In this document: positions 1 through 8,348 of the stretch, piece by piece
Layout: the number at the start of each line of letters is the position of its first letter
How positions within the stretch are numbered: position 1 is the stretch's first letter
Assembly (NCBI RefSeq): GCF_001463745.1
Contig: NZ_BBWJ01000017.1
Coordinates: forward strand, 1 to 64,000
DNA length: 64,000 nt
Direction of reading: 5' to 3'
Source: Aureimonas sp. AU22
GTDB taxonomy: Bacteria > Pseudomonadota > Alphaproteobacteria > Rhizobiales > Rhizobiaceae
Made by a program: the position numbers and the translations under genes
The notes under the pieces: generated by a model
What the model saw: the letters and a program-made list of their open reading frames with translations, nothing else
What the model was told of the DNA's origin: nothing
Databases searched by the model: none

Positions 1-950
1 TCGGGCTCGCCACCGCCGAGAAATTCGCTCGTGACGGCTGGAACGTCGGCATCCTGGCGCGCGGCGAGGACCGGCTGCGCGAGGTGGAGGAGCGCCTGCG
101 CGCGCTCGGCGTGAAGGCGCTCGGCATCCCGACCGATGTGGCGGACGCAGACGCGGTGGAGGCCGCGGCGGAGCGCTTCGAGCGCGAACTCGGTCCCATC
201 GAGGTCTGGGTCAACAACGCGATGGCGACCGTGGTCGCTCCCGCCGATCGCATATCGCCGGACGAGTTCCGCCGGGTGACCGACGTCACGTACCACGGTC
301 AGGTCTTCGGGACGCAGGCGGCGCTGAAACGCATGCGCGGCCGCAATCGCGGCACCGTGGTTCAGGTCAATTCGGTCCTCGGCATCCGCGCCTTTCCGCT
401 TCAGTCGGCCTATGACGGGGCGAAAGCTGCCGCGCTCGGCTTCACCAACGCCTTGCGCGGCGAACTTGGCCATCTCGGCAGCCGGGTGCAACTCGTCACC
501 GTGTTCCTGCCGGCGGTGAACACGCCGCAGTTCGACGGCTGGGCGCGCAACAAGATGGGCAAGCGACAGATCGCGCCGGATCCGGTCTACGACGCACGGC
601 TCTGCGCCAATGCGATCCATTTCGGGGCCACCCACCCGCGCCGCGACATCTGGGTCGGGCGTACCACGTGGCTCGCCAGCGTCCTTCAGCGGGTCTGGCC
701 AAATGCGGGAGACGCGCAATCGCAAAGCGGCTGGGACGGCCAGCTGTCGGACGAGACGATCCCCCGGATCGACGGAAACCTGTTCGAGCCGGGGCCGGGG
801 GCCGCGCGCATCGACGGGCCGTTCACCGATCGCGTGCTCGGCTCGCGCCACACGTTCCTGACCAGCCGGCATCGCGACGTCGCCGTTCTCGGCCTGATCG
901 GGGCGGGCGTCCTCGGCCTCGCCGCCGCGCTCGGTCGCCGCCATCGCTGA
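1..950 (+). CDS. SDR family oxidoreductase, 5' truncated
   Basis: NAD(P)-dependent short-chain dehydrogenase whose N-terminus lies before the window; the open frame begins at base 3 and reads GLATAEKFARDGWNVGILAR, the end of the Rossmann nucleotide-binding turn. The cofactor-side NNAM motif (bases about 213-224) and the catalytic Tyr-x-x-x-Lys (Tyr codon 411-413, Lys codon 423-425, in YDGAK) are both present, so the enzyme is probably active. The last about 20 residues form a hydrophobic stretch followed by Arg/His, suggesting a C-terminal membrane anchor, which is uncommon in the family. The substrate cannot be read from the sequence. A strong terminator follows directly. Family call is firm, substrate unknown. 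Confidence 0.9.
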   Translation, partial: GLATAEKFARDGWNVGILARGEDRLREVEERLRALGVKALGIPTDVADADAVEAAAERFERELGPIEVWVNNAMATVVAPADRISPDEFRRVTDVTYHGQVFGTQAALKRMRGRNRGTVVQVNSVLGIRAFPLQSAYDGAKAAALGFTNALRGELGHLGSRVQLVTVFLPAVNTPQFDGWARNKMGKRQIAPDPVYDARLCANAIHFGATHPRRDIWVGRTTWLASVLQRVWPNAGDAQSQSGWDGQLSDETIPRIDGNLFEPGPGAARIDGPFTDRVLGSRHTFLTSRHRDVAVLGLIGAGVLGLAAALGRRHR

Positions 951-956
951 ACGTCG

Positions 957-990
957 AAGGGCCGCCGCCCCGTTCGCGGCGGCGGCCCTT
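957..990 (+). terminator. Intrinsic terminator after the SDR gene
   Basis: A perfect 13-bp inverted repeat (957-969 pairs with 978-990) with an 8-base loop; the 3' arm ends in CCCTT and is followed by CTTC. It lies 7 bases after the SDR stop and 3 bases before the stop of the convergent small gene, so it may serve both strands. Confidence 0.75.
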
Positions 991-992
991 CT

Positions 993-1169
993 TCACGGAC
1001 CTCCGGCGACTGACCCCATGACGACCATCACGAGATCGTCGAGATTGATGGGACCGTCGACCGTGATGCCGTCTTCGGTCTCGGACACTTTCAGCCGGCC
1101 GTCGCTGATCTCGACCTGACGCTGCAGCTCGGCCACGATCGCTTCGCGGATGCTGTCTTCGACGGTCAT
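993..1169 (-). CDS. Small conserved-looking acidic protein (58 aa)
   Basis: A 58-residue frame starting ATG at 1169. It reads MTVEDSIREAIVAELQRQVE and ends in a hydrophobic run around VMVVMGSVAGG. Its ATG overlaps the TGA of the upstream 77-residue gene in an ATGA arrangement (1166-1169), the usual sign of translational coupling, and it ends beside a strong terminator. The N-terminal half looks helical. I do not recognise a family. The length and coupling argue for a real gene rather than a chance frame, but there is no functional evidence. Confidence 0.55.
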   Translation of the reverse strand: MTVEDSIREAIVAELQRQVEISDGRLKVSETEDGITVDGPINLDDLVMVVMGSVAGGP

Positions 1170-1399
1170 CGACCCTGCCCCGACTTGCTGGTCGCGACAT
1201 CGGGCGGGTAGTCAAGCCCGCCAGCGCTCGTTTCGTCGACGTCCTCGGCGTTCAGGGCCTCGTCTCGCGCCTCGGGTTTTCCATCGGCCGCCTCGACCTC
1301 GACAAGATCGTTGTCGAGCCCGGCGAACTGGGCCTCGATCTGCCGCGCTTCCTCGTCTTCGGTGGTGGGTTCGGGTTTCGTCGACATATCGGGGTTCAT
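1166..1399 (-). CDS. Small acidic hypothetical protein (77 aa)
   Basis: A very acidic, Glu/Asp/Ala-rich 77-residue frame with no hydrophobic segment, probably soluble and largely disordered. A GGAGG lies 7 bases upstream of the ATG at 1399, a good Shine-Dalgarno. A second in-frame ATG four codons on is less well placed. It overlaps the downstream 58-residue gene by 4 bases, so the two form a small minus-strand operon ending at the 957-990 terminator. No family recognised. Confidence 0.6.
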   Translation of the reverse strand: MNPDMSTKPEPTTEDEEARQIEAQFAGLDNDLVEVEAADGKPEARDEALNAEDVDETSAGGLDYPPDVATSKSGQGR

Positions 1400-1538
1400 T
1401 TAGTCGCCTCCACGGTGCGATGTCGTTGAGATGCAAACGCGCGGGAAGCACGGTCGCTCCCTCGAACGTGGCCGTTGGCCTGACAAGCGATGCCATCGCC
1501 CCATATGCCGTGGACGATCCCGAAGCGGAGCATGACCC

Positions 1539-1733
1539 TTGGCCAAGTTCGACAAGCCCCTGAACCGCAAGCGTGGGTCCCTATGGGCGATCGTGACGGC
1601 CGTCTTCGTTCTCGCCGTCCTCTACTTCATGTTCTTCTCGAGCCGCGAGGGTGAGCGTCCCGGCTCGACCACGGGCGGCACGGTGACCACTGGCGCTTCG
1701 CCCGCACCCGGCTCCGCCACACCGCCGCAGTAA
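1539..1733 (+). CDS. Small single-pass membrane protein (64 aa)
   Basis: A 64-residue protein starting at TTG, with GGAG eight bases upstream (1527-1530). A basic N-terminus is followed by one transmembrane helix (residues about 15-33, AIVTAVFVLAVLYFMFF) and a Ser/Thr/Gly/Pro-rich tail likely to be outside the cytoplasm. This layout is common among unnamed small proteins of Hyphomicrobiales. Function unknown. It is divergent from the 77-residue gene across about 140 bases that must contain both promoters. Confidence 0.6.
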   Translation: MAKFDKPLNRKRGSLWAIVTAVFVLAVLYFMFFSSREGERPGSTTGGTVTTGASPAPGSATPPQ

Positions 1734-1927
1734 CGGCACGACCCTTCAGCTTCGGCGCCCCCATTCGAACCGGCGCTTGGGTGTAGATCCACGAAAACTT
1801 CCTTCGTCGAACTCCGGTATTCCGCAGGGGACGGCGTCGCGGCACGCGACAAACCCTTGGGCGGCGTGGTAGAGGGCTCGACGATCCGTTCGCGCGCCTT
1901 ACGGTTTGGCGGCGAAGCGGAGAACGG

Positions 1928-3154
1928 GTGGCCAAGGGCCGGGGTTCGTTCGACATGTCGACCATATCAACCGCATCCGCGCCGCTGCGCGAGAAGACCA
2001 CGCTCTCCGTCCTCTTCGCGATGAGCGCCTGCCACATGCTGAATGACGTGATGCAGTCGCTGCTCGCGTCCCTCTATCCGCTGCTCAAGACCAATTACGC
2101 GCTCGATTTCGTCCAGATCGGGCTGCTGACGATGACGTTCCAGGTCACGGCATCGCTCCTGCAGCCCGGCGTCGGCATCGTCACCGACCGCTGGCCGATG
2201 CCCTATTCGCTTCCCGTCGGCATGGCCTCGACGCTGGTCGGACTGCTGCTCCTGTCGTCGGCGGCAAGCTTCCCGATGCTGCTGGTCGCGGCAAGCCTGA
2301 TCGGCTTCGGCTCGGCCGTGTTCCACCCGGAGGCCTCGCGCGTGGCGCGGGCGGCGTCCGGCGGGCGGCACGGCTTCGCGCAGTCGCTCTTCCAGCTCGG
2401 CGGCAATGCCGGCACGGCGCTGGGCCCACTGCTCGCCGCATTCATCGTTCTCCCCTACGGGCAGCACAGCATCGCCTGGTTCGCCGGTATCGCGTTCCTC
2501 GGCATCGCCATCCTGACCTGGGCGGGCAACTGGTTTGCGGGGCACCGACGGGCGCACGTCGGGCGGCCGCCCCAGAGCCGCGCGCTGCCGCTGCCGCGCA
2601 ACACGGTGGTCTGGGCGATCGCGATCCTGGTCCTGCTGACGGCGACCAAGAACGTCTACATGGCGAGCTTCTCGAGCTACTACACGTTCTACGTCATCGA
2701 TCGCTTCGCGCTGAGTGTCCGGGAGGCGCAGCTCATGCTGTTCCTGTTCCTCGGCGCGGCCGCCGCCGGCACCTTCCTCGGCGGGCCGATCGGCGACCGG
2801 TACGGTGCGCGCTTCGTGATCTGGTTCTCCATCCTCGGCGTCATCCCCTTCGCGCTGGCGCTTCCCTACGCCAACCTGCCGCTGACGGCGGTGCTGACAG
2901 TGATCATCGGCTTCGTGCTGGCCTCGGCCTTCCCCGCGATCGTGGTGTTCGCGCAGGAACTCCTGCCGGGGCGGGTCGGGCTGGTGGCCGGCATGTTCTT
3001 CGGCTTCGCCTTCGGCGCGGGCGGGCTCGGCGCGGCCTTCCTCGGCGATTTCGCCGATACGTCGGGCATCGAGTTCGTGTATCGCACGGTCTCGTACCTG
3101 CCGCTTCTCGGCCTCGCCACGATCCTCCTGCCCAGGCTGCCGACGCTGCGCTGA
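1928..3154 (+). CDS. fsr: MFS transporter, fosmidomycin-resistance (Fsr) type
   Basis: A 408-residue inner-membrane protein with about 12 hydrophobic helices, two six-helix halves and a charged central loop around residues 200-220. The N-terminal sequence (SACHMLNDVMQSLLASLYPLLK) and the ASxLQPxVGxxTDR loop match the Fsr group of major facilitator drug exporters. The family exports fosmidomycin-like compounds, but the natural substrate here is unknown. GTG 1928 has CGGAG five bases upstream; ATG 1955 is a plausible alternative start. The asparaginase gene follows after 33 bases, but nothing links the two functionally. Confidence 0.85.
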   Translation: MAKGRGSFDMSTISTASAPLREKTTLSVLFAMSACHMLNDVMQSLLASLYPLLKTNYALDFVQIGLLTMTFQVTASLLQPGVGIVTDRWPMPYSLPVGMASTLVGLLLLSSAASFPMLLVAASLIGFGSAVFHPEASRVARAASGGRHGFAQSLFQLGGNAGTALGPLLAAFIVLPYGQHSIAWFAGIAFLGIAILTWAGNWFAGHRRAHVGRPPQSRALPLPRNTVVWAIAILVLLTATKNVYMASFSSYYTFYVIDRFALSVREAQLMLFLFLGAAAAGTFLGGPIGDRYGARFVIWFSILGVIPFALALPYANLPLTAVLTVIIGFVLASAFPAIVVFAQELLPGRVGLVAGMFFGFAFGAGGLGAAFLGDFADTSGIEFVYRTVSYLPLLGLATILLPRLPTLR

Positions 3155-3187
3155 GCAGGTTCGCTCAACGATCCAGGGGAATCTATC

Positions 3188-4168
3188 ATGCCGCGCATCC
3201 AGCTCGTGACCACCGGCGGCACAATCGCCTCGCGGGCGGAAAGCGCGCAGGCAAACGCCGACGTCGTCGCCTCCGTTCGGGGCGAGGCGCTGCGTGCGGG
3301 GCTGCACGACCGGCTGGATGGGATCGAGATCGCGGTGGACGACTTCTGCAGCGTCAACTCGTTCTCCATCGACCTGCCGCTCGCCTTCGCGCTCGCAAAG
3401 CGCATCGACGAGCATCTGGCCGATCCAACATGCGACGGCGTGGTCGTGACGCACGGCACGGACACGATGGAGGAAAGCGCCTGGCTCGCCGACCTCGTCG
3501 TGTCGTCGAACAAGCCCGTCGTCTTCACCGGCGCGCAGCGCAGCGCCGATGCGCCGGATACGGACGGCCCGCGCAACATCGCGGACAGCGTGCGGTTGGC
3601 GGCGACGCCCGAAGCCGCCGGCCTCGGCGCGATGATCCTGTTCGAGGGTGATTTCCACGCCGCGCGTGACGTCACCAAGACCCACACGGCTCGAACGGAC
3701 ACGTTCCGCTCCGGCGAACACGGCAAGCTCGGGGAGGTGGACGGCACGGTCGTGCGCATCCACCGGCGTCCGGTGCTGCGACGGACGTTCGCGGCAAAGC
3801 GCATAGAAACGAATGTCGAACTCGTGCGCATGGCGATGGGGGCGTCGGATCGCGTGCTGCGCTTCTTGGCGGGCGACGGTGCCAGAGCGATCGTAGTGGA
3901 AGGGTTCGGACGCGGCAACACACCGCCGCCCGTTGCAGCGGCAGCAGCGGAGATTATGGCCGGGGGCATACCGGTGATCGTCACCTCGCGGTGCCCGGAA
4001 GGCCGCGTGAAGCCGGTCTACGGAAACGGCGGCGGCAAGGATCTGGAACGGGCCGGCGCGATCTTCGCAGGCGACCTTACAGGGGCCAAGGCGCGCATCC
4101 TCGCCGCCGTGGCGCTGGGCTGCGAGGAGGTGGACGTTCGCGCCGTGTTTGCCGAACTCGGCGGCTGA
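3188..4168 (+). CDS. L-asparaginase family amidohydrolase
   Basis: A 326-residue bacterial-type asparaginase that would hydrolyse asparagine to aspartate and ammonia. The two catalytic threonine motifs are intact: TTGGTIAS near residues 8-15 (nucleophile Thr12) and THGTDTMEES at 88-97. No signal peptide is visible, so a cytoplasmic enzyme is likely. The C-terminal domain (GFGRGNTPPP onwards) is complete. AGGGGA precedes the ATG by 7-8 bases. Type I or type II substrate affinity cannot be decided from sequence. Confidence 0.92.
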   Translation: MPRIQLVTTGGTIASRAESAQANADVVASVRGEALRAGLHDRLDGIEIAVDDFCSVNSFSIDLPLAFALAKRIDEHLADPTCDGVVVTHGTDTMEESAWLADLVVSSNKPVVFTGAQRSADAPDTDGPRNIADSVRLAATPEAAGLGAMILFEGDFHAARDVTKTHTARTDTFRSGEHGKLGEVDGTVVRIHRRPVLRRTFAAKRIETNVELVRMAMGASDRVLRFLAGDGARAIVVEGFGRGNTPPPVAAAAAEIMAGGIPVIVTSRCPEGRVKPVYGNGGGKDLERAGAIFAGDLTGAKARILAAVALGCEEVDVRAVFAELGG

Positions 4169-4237
4169 GCTGTCCAGCAGGCTCGGCGCGCCTTCGTGGC
4201 CGTCCGTGTGACGTCGCAGGGATTGCGCAGGGGGTGT

Positions 4238-4987
4238 TCAGCGGCTTTGTGCTGCCGCACTCGGCCGCGTCGCCGGCCCCGGGATCAGACGGTCGTACTC
4301 TTCCTCGGGTATCCCGTAGCAACCGGCTGCGATCGTCTCCAATCCGCCGCGATCGAGGATCTGGATGCGTCCGCGCGTCGCCCTGATGAGGTGAGCGCCC
4401 TCGAGGACATGAATTTCGTTGGTGACGCCCGAGCGACGGACGCCCAGCATCAGGGCCAGGAACTCGTGCGTCAGCGGCAGGTCGTCGGATTCCAGGCGGT
4501 CCTGCGACATGAGGAGCCAGCGCGCAAGGCGTTCGTTGATGTTGTATCGACCGTTGGCCAGCGCCGAGTGAGACAGCTGCACCTCATAGCAATGAATGTA
4601 GCGAAGCAGGAGCTGCCGCAACGCGTCGTCCTGTTCCGCAATCTCCATCAGTGTGACGGCGGGGATGCGCAGTGCGGTGCCGCTGGTCTGCATGAAGGTC
4701 CGATGCGGCGAGTGGTCGACGCCATGCAGGATATAAAAGCCTGTCATGCCCTCCGGGCCAATATGCCCGACCTCGATCTCTTCGACCCCGTCCCTGCTTG
4801 CGGCAACCATCGAGGCCAGTCCGGTTTCGATGAAATGTACATCGTGGACCGCCACCCGTTCTTCGACCAGGAGGCGGCGAATCGGTAGATCCACTGGCTG
4901 CAGATGCGGGGCGAGACGGGCAAAACTCTCCGCGGAAACGGCGGCAAGCAGGCGGTTGCGTATGCGGGACTGCATGCTGGCCAGCAT
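4238..4987 (-). CDS. Crp/Fnr family transcriptional regulator
   Basis: A 249-residue regulator with an N-terminal cyclic-nucleotide-binding-like beta-roll (residues about 20-140) and a C-terminal winged helix around LTHEFLALMLGVRRSGVTNE. The FNR iron-sulfur cysteines are absent, and the phosphate-binding cassette is not a clear cAMP site, so the signal is unknown. This subtype, with a GPEGMTG motif, is frequent in Rhizobiales. AAGGAGA lies about 10 bases upstream of the chosen ATG; an in-frame ATG four codons later is possible. It is divergent from the 53-residue membrane gene. Confidence 0.85.
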   Translation of the reverse strand: MLASMQSRIRNRLLAAVSAESFARLAPHLQPVDLPIRRLLVEERVAVHDVHFIETGLASMVAASRDGVEEIEVGHIGPEGMTGFYILHGVDHSPHRTFMQTSGTALRIPAVTLMEIAEQDDALRQLLLRYIHCYEVQLSHSALANGRYNINERLARWLLMSQDRLESDDLPLTHEFLALMLGVRRSGVTNEIHVLEGAHLIRATRGRIQILDRGGLETIAAGCYGIPEEEYDRLIPGPATRPSAAAQSR

Positions 4988-5438
4988 CGACGTTCGCTCT
5001 CCTTACGTGACAGCCTTATCCAGTTGCCATCCGCTTCGAAATCGCAGCCCAACAGTGGTTTATGAGGGATGAGACCAGTTTGCTCCATATATAGGCAGCT
5101 ACCGTACGATTCTGACGCTCATGGCGTTTCGTCGCAGGGGCCCAACGGTGGCCCGGCGGAGGCTGACGGCCAGCGGATGTCAGCCAGGCCGCGCACCCTT
5201 CAGCTCAGAGACCACTACGGATCTGAAGGCCGACGGGTCGTTGCAAGCGTCCACGCCGATGCGGCAGCGCTTCGTGTTCTTTCACGCGACGGCAGCCCGA
5301 CGCCTGCGCTGACATCGCGGAGGGTCCTGTCGTTTCGACCGCCGCTTATCGAAACCGCTAAGCCTGCGTAAAAACGTGCTGGTTGATCTCGTCGATCCGT
5401 CTGCAACCATTAGTTATATTGGGTAGGGAGTTCTACCC
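4988..5438. other. Intergenic region between the Crp-like gene and the 53-aa gene
   Basis: 451 bases between divergent genes, with no convincing coding frame. An AT-rich patch (CATATATAGG, about 5088-5097) upstream of the regulator could be its -10 region, and TATATT at 5415-5420 could be the -10 for the small gene, with a poor -35 (TCGATC, 5392-5397). Both are weak assignments. Confidence 0.4.
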
Positions 5439-5439
5439 A
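5420..5439 (+). promoter_or_regulatory. Hairpin enclosing the Shine-Dalgarno of the 53-aa gene
   Basis: A perfect 7-bp inverted repeat: TGGGTAG (5420-5426), loop GGAGTT (5427-5432), CTACCCA (5433-5439). The loop holds most of the GGGAG ribosome site, and the last paired base is the A of the ATG. Folding would present or mask the site, as in translational switches. No experimental support. Confidence 0.5.
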
Positions 5440-5600
5440 TGGAAACCGAAGCATCGTCCGTCGCGAACCACACTCAGAATGCCAAGGCTGAACGTCCTCC
5501 GTTGCGGGAAGAGATGCGGGGCGCGCGAGGGCTGTTCGTCGGCCTCGCTCTCTCGGCCATCTTCTGGCTCGGGCTGTTTGTCGTCTGGCTGGCGTTTTGA
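5439..5600 (+). CDS. Small single-pass membrane protein (53 aa)
   Basis: A 53-residue frame, ATG 5439 to TGA 5598-5600. A polar N-terminal half (METEASSVANHTQNAKAE) is followed by a Leu/Phe/Trp-rich transmembrane helix at residues 31-53 that ends at the C-terminus. GGGAG lies eight bases upstream of the ATG. Codon choice is GC-rich like its neighbours. No family recognised. The start region folds into the hairpin described at 5420-5439. Good translation signals and a well-formed membrane segment make it a probable gene. Confidence 0.6.
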   Translation: METEASSVANHTQNAKAERPPLREEMRGARGLFVGLALSAIFWLGLFVVWLAF

Positions 5601-5840
5601 AACGGCTACGACGAGCCAGCGGAATGGGGACGGCGTTTTGAAGCATCTGCGGATGAACGGACATGTCCGCATTCCGTCTCATGCCGTCAGGCGAACACGA
5701 CGCTGGCAATGGCCAGCTGGGCGGCGGATCGGAAACGTATCTGTCGCGTGCGCCTGAAGGATGCGGTGGTGCAACGGGCTCATGCCGCTCGCCGCCGGCG
5801 GTTCGGCCCGGCGCTGTCGCAGCTTTCCGCGGTCCCGTCG

Positions 5841-6809
5841 TCAGAGCCAGTGCGCGCGTTTGAACCGGACGTACAGGAACGCGCAGACGATGGCGATCAC
5901 GGCTAGCACGACGAAATAACCGTAGTGCGACTTCAACTCGGGCATGTACTCGAAGTTCATGCCGTAGATGCCGGCGATCGCTGTCGGAACGGCGAGAATG
6001 GCGGCCCAGGCCGCGAGCTGGCGGGTGATCGCGCCGGTGCGCTGCTGCTCAAGGAGATTGCTGAACTCGAACACCGAGATCACGATCTGGATCAGGCCGT
6101 CGACCAAGGTCTGAACCCGGCGGACATGATCCAGGACGTCGCTGAAATAGGGGCGGGTATCGGCATCGATGCAGGGCAGGTCGAGACGCACGAGCTTTCC
6201 GGCGACCTCTGCCATCGGCCCGAGCACGCGCTGGAACTTGGTAAGCTGACGGCGGAGCGTGAAGATGCGGGTGATCTCGTCACGGCCGAGAAAGCTGTCG
6301 AGGGAGCGCTGCTCCATCTCGAGGACGCTGTCCTCGATCGCTTCCACCATCGGCAGGTAGCCATCGACGATGTAGTCGAGGATGGCGTGGAGCACGTAGT
6401 CGACGCCGTGGACGAGCAGCGTCGGCGCTGCCTCCAGATGCTCGCGAAGAGCAGTGTGGGAGCGTGCCGACCCATGACGAACACTGATGATGTGGCTATG
6501 GCCGAGGAAGATCGCGGTTTCGCCGTAGTCGATGCGGTCGCCATCGAGAGCCGCAGTGCGTGCGATCACGAAGAGCTGGTCGCCGTACACGTCCACCTTG
6601 GGGAGCTGGCGCGAGTCCAACGCGTCTTCGACCGCCAAAGGATGGAGCCCGTAGTGCTCCTTCAGAATCTGCATCTCCTCGTGCGTCGGGTCGCAAATGC
6701 CGATCCATACGAACTCGGACCGATCGGCGGGGCAGTCGACCTTCTCGTGGATCGAGATTTCGCGCACGCGCCGACCGTGGCGGTAGAGATAGGCAGCAAC
6801 GACGGTCAT
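5841..6809 (-). CDS. corA: CorA-family magnesium/cobalt transporter
   Basis: A 322-residue divalent-cation channel of the inner membrane. A long cytoplasmic alpha/beta and helical domain (residues 1-260) precedes two C-terminal transmembrane helices. The signature Gly-Met-Asn lies at residues 283-285 (YGMNFEYMPE) after the first helix, and the basic C-terminus KRAHW is typical. Length matches the family. GAGGG lies about 6 bases before the ATG. Mg2+ is the usual substrate, though Co2+ and Ni2+ also pass in relatives. It stands alone, with 240 bases of apparently empty sequence downstream. Confidence 0.93.
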   Translation of the reverse strand: MTVVAAYLYRHGRRVREISIHEKVDCPADRSEFVWIGICDPTHEEMQILKEHYGLHPLAVEDALDSRQLPKVDVYGDQLFVIARTAALDGDRIDYGETAIFLGHSHIISVRHGSARSHTALREHLEAAPTLLVHGVDYVLHAILDYIVDGYLPMVEAIEDSVLEMEQRSLDSFLGRDEITRIFTLRRQLTKFQRVLGPMAEVAGKLVRLDLPCIDADTRPYFSDVLDHVRRVQTLVDGLIQIVISVFEFSNLLEQQRTGAITRQLAAWAAILAVPTAIAGIYGMNFEYMPELKSHYGYFVVLAVIAIVCAFLYVRFKRAHWL

Positions 6810-7106
6810 GTTCGACCCTCACGGATGACGGCGGACGGTGTGGGCAACGGCGTCGCACGGCGCGGTGCTCGCTTCAGCACCGGTTTCGCACGTTTTCGTG
6901 TTGAAATCCTTGTGCCGCCTTGCCGCTGCAGACGACGGGTCGGGGCTTTCCATTAGCGTGAACCGCTGGTTCGACAACGGTCAGCTGCGAGGGGAGGTGT
7001 TCCGCTGCAACCCGGGTCTGCGCGTTTCATCGCCCGTCGTCCCGTGCTACCGAAATCGCCGACCTCGAACCCCGTTCGCGGACCCTCGCACAAGGCCGAA
7101 TTGCCG
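6810..7106. other. Intergenic region between corA and the DedA gene
   Basis: About 300 bases separating divergent genes. I see no convincing ORF, hairpin or repeat; it should hold both promoters, but no box is clear enough to call. Confidence 0.4.
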
Positions 7107-7751
7107 ATGGATACGTTCGTTCAGACTCTGATGCAGGACTACGGCGTTGCCGGCATCGCCTTCCTGATGTTTCTGGAGAACATCTTCCCGCCGATCCCGT
7201 CCGAGATCATCATGCCGCTCGCGGGCTATCAGGCGGCGACCGGCAACCATTCGTTTCTCGCCGTCGTGCTCGCCGGGACGTTCGGTTCCATTCTCGGCAT
7301 CCTGCCGTGGTACTATCTCGGCCTCTGGTTCGGCGAGGAGCGCATCATCCGGCTGGCCGACCGCTTCGGGCGCTGGATGACCATGACGGCGGACGATGTC
7401 GAGGCTGCCGACCGCTGGTTTCGCAAGTACGGGCTTTGGGCCGTTCTCTTCGGGCGCCTGATCCCGACCGTGCGCACCCTGATCTCGGTTCCCGCCGGCC
7501 TCGCCCGGATGCCGATGGGGACGTTTCTCCTGTTTTCCGCGATCGGCACGCTGGTCTGGACGACGGGTCTTGCCTTGGCCGGCTATCTCTTGGCTCAGCA
7601 GTACGAGCTGGTGGACCAGTACATCGGGCCGGTTTCCAACGCCGTGATCGCGATCGTGGTGCTGATCTACGTCTACCGCGTCGTGACGTTCAAACCTTCG
7701 ACGCGCAGCCGTCCGGTCGATCTGAAGTCCGGCGACGACGCCGGGCTTTGA
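7107..7751 (+). CDS. DedA family membrane protein
   Basis: A 214-residue polytopic inner-membrane protein of the DedA/SNARE-associated superfamily, members of which act as lipid (undecaprenyl-phosphate or phosphatidyl) flippases or affect membrane homeostasis. Characteristic parts are FLENIFPPIPSEIIMPLAGY near residues 20-40 and the FGRLIPTVRTLISVPAGLARM segment with its conserved arginines. The frame extends upstream, but ATG 7107 fits the family N-terminus. Its TGA overlaps the ATG of the MOSC gene (TGATG), so the two are co-transcribed. The specific lipid is unknown. Confidence 0.9.
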   Translation: MDTFVQTLMQDYGVAGIAFLMFLENIFPPIPSEIIMPLAGYQAATGNHSFLAVVLAGTFGSILGILPWYYLGLWFGEERIIRLADRFGRWMTMTADDVEAADRWFRKYGLWAVLFGRLIPTVRTLISVPAGLARMPMGTFLLFSAIGTLVWTTGLALAGYLLAQQYELVDQYIGPVSNAVIAIVVLIYVYRVVTFKPSTRSRPVDLKSGDDAGL

Positions 7752-8341
7752 TGGCGGACAAGGCTCCGAAGCGGGTTCCGGCGCGCACGCTCGTGGCGCG
7801 CGTCGACGGCCTGTTCGCCGGGGCGGGCGCGAGTTTCGAGACACGGGCCGTGGAGGCGCTGGACCTCGCCTTCGAGGGGCTTGCGGGGGACCGGCACGGC
7901 GGTGCCACGCGCCGGACGGGCGGACGCGAGCCCTGGTATGTCAGGCGCACCGAAATCCGCAACGAGCGGCAGATGTCGATCGTCTCGCGCGACGAACTGG
8001 CCGCGGTCGCCAGCGACATGGCGATCGATCGGCTGGAGCCCGAATCGATCGGCGCGAACATGACGCTTGCCGGCATCGAGCGGCTCAGTTGGCTGCCACC
8101 GCGCACGCTGATGTTCTTCGAGGGCGGCGCGACGCTGAAGGTGGACGGCGACAACAGTCCTTGCCGCGCCTCGGGGCGGGCTATCGTCCGCCAGTTCGAG
8201 GATCGGCCCGATCTGGAACGCGCCTTCGTACGTCATGCGCAGCATCGGCGCGGGCTCGTCGCCTGGGTCGAAAAGCCCGGCCGCATCGCGCTCGGCGCGA
8301 GCGTCGAACTCCGCTTGCCCGAGCAGTGGATCTACGAATGA
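7751..8341 (+). CDS. MOSC domain-containing protein
   Basis: A 196-residue protein with one MOSC (molybdenum cofactor sulfurase C-terminal) domain: the GLAGDRHGG motif near residue 38 and the conserved cysteine in DNSPCRASGR. Family members bind or transfer sulfur or molybdenum cofactor, and some detoxify N-hydroxylated bases (YiiM/YcbX type). The substrate here is unknown. It is coupled to the upstream DedA gene by a one-base stop/start overlap and ends 7 bases before the convergent DUF2293 gene. Confidence 0.85.
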   Translation: MADKAPKRVPARTLVARVDGLFAGAGASFETRAVEALDLAFEGLAGDRHGGATRRTGGREPWYVRRTEIRNERQMSIVSRDELAAVASDMAIDRLEPESIGANMTLAGIERLSWLPPRTLMFFEGGATLKVDGDNSPCRASGRAIVRQFEDRPDLERAFVRHAQHRRGLVAWVEKPGRIALGASVELRLPEQWIYE

Positions 8342-8348
8342 ACGTTGC

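Noticed and set aside
3155-3172. Hairpin TGAGC / GCTCA between fsr and the asparaginase gene
   Set aside because: Only 5 bp and no T-run; the genes may simply be co-transcribed.
1967-3763. Minus-strand open frame of 598 codons
   Set aside because: Antisense to the Fsr pump and asparaginase, both of which have clear family motifs on the plus strand.
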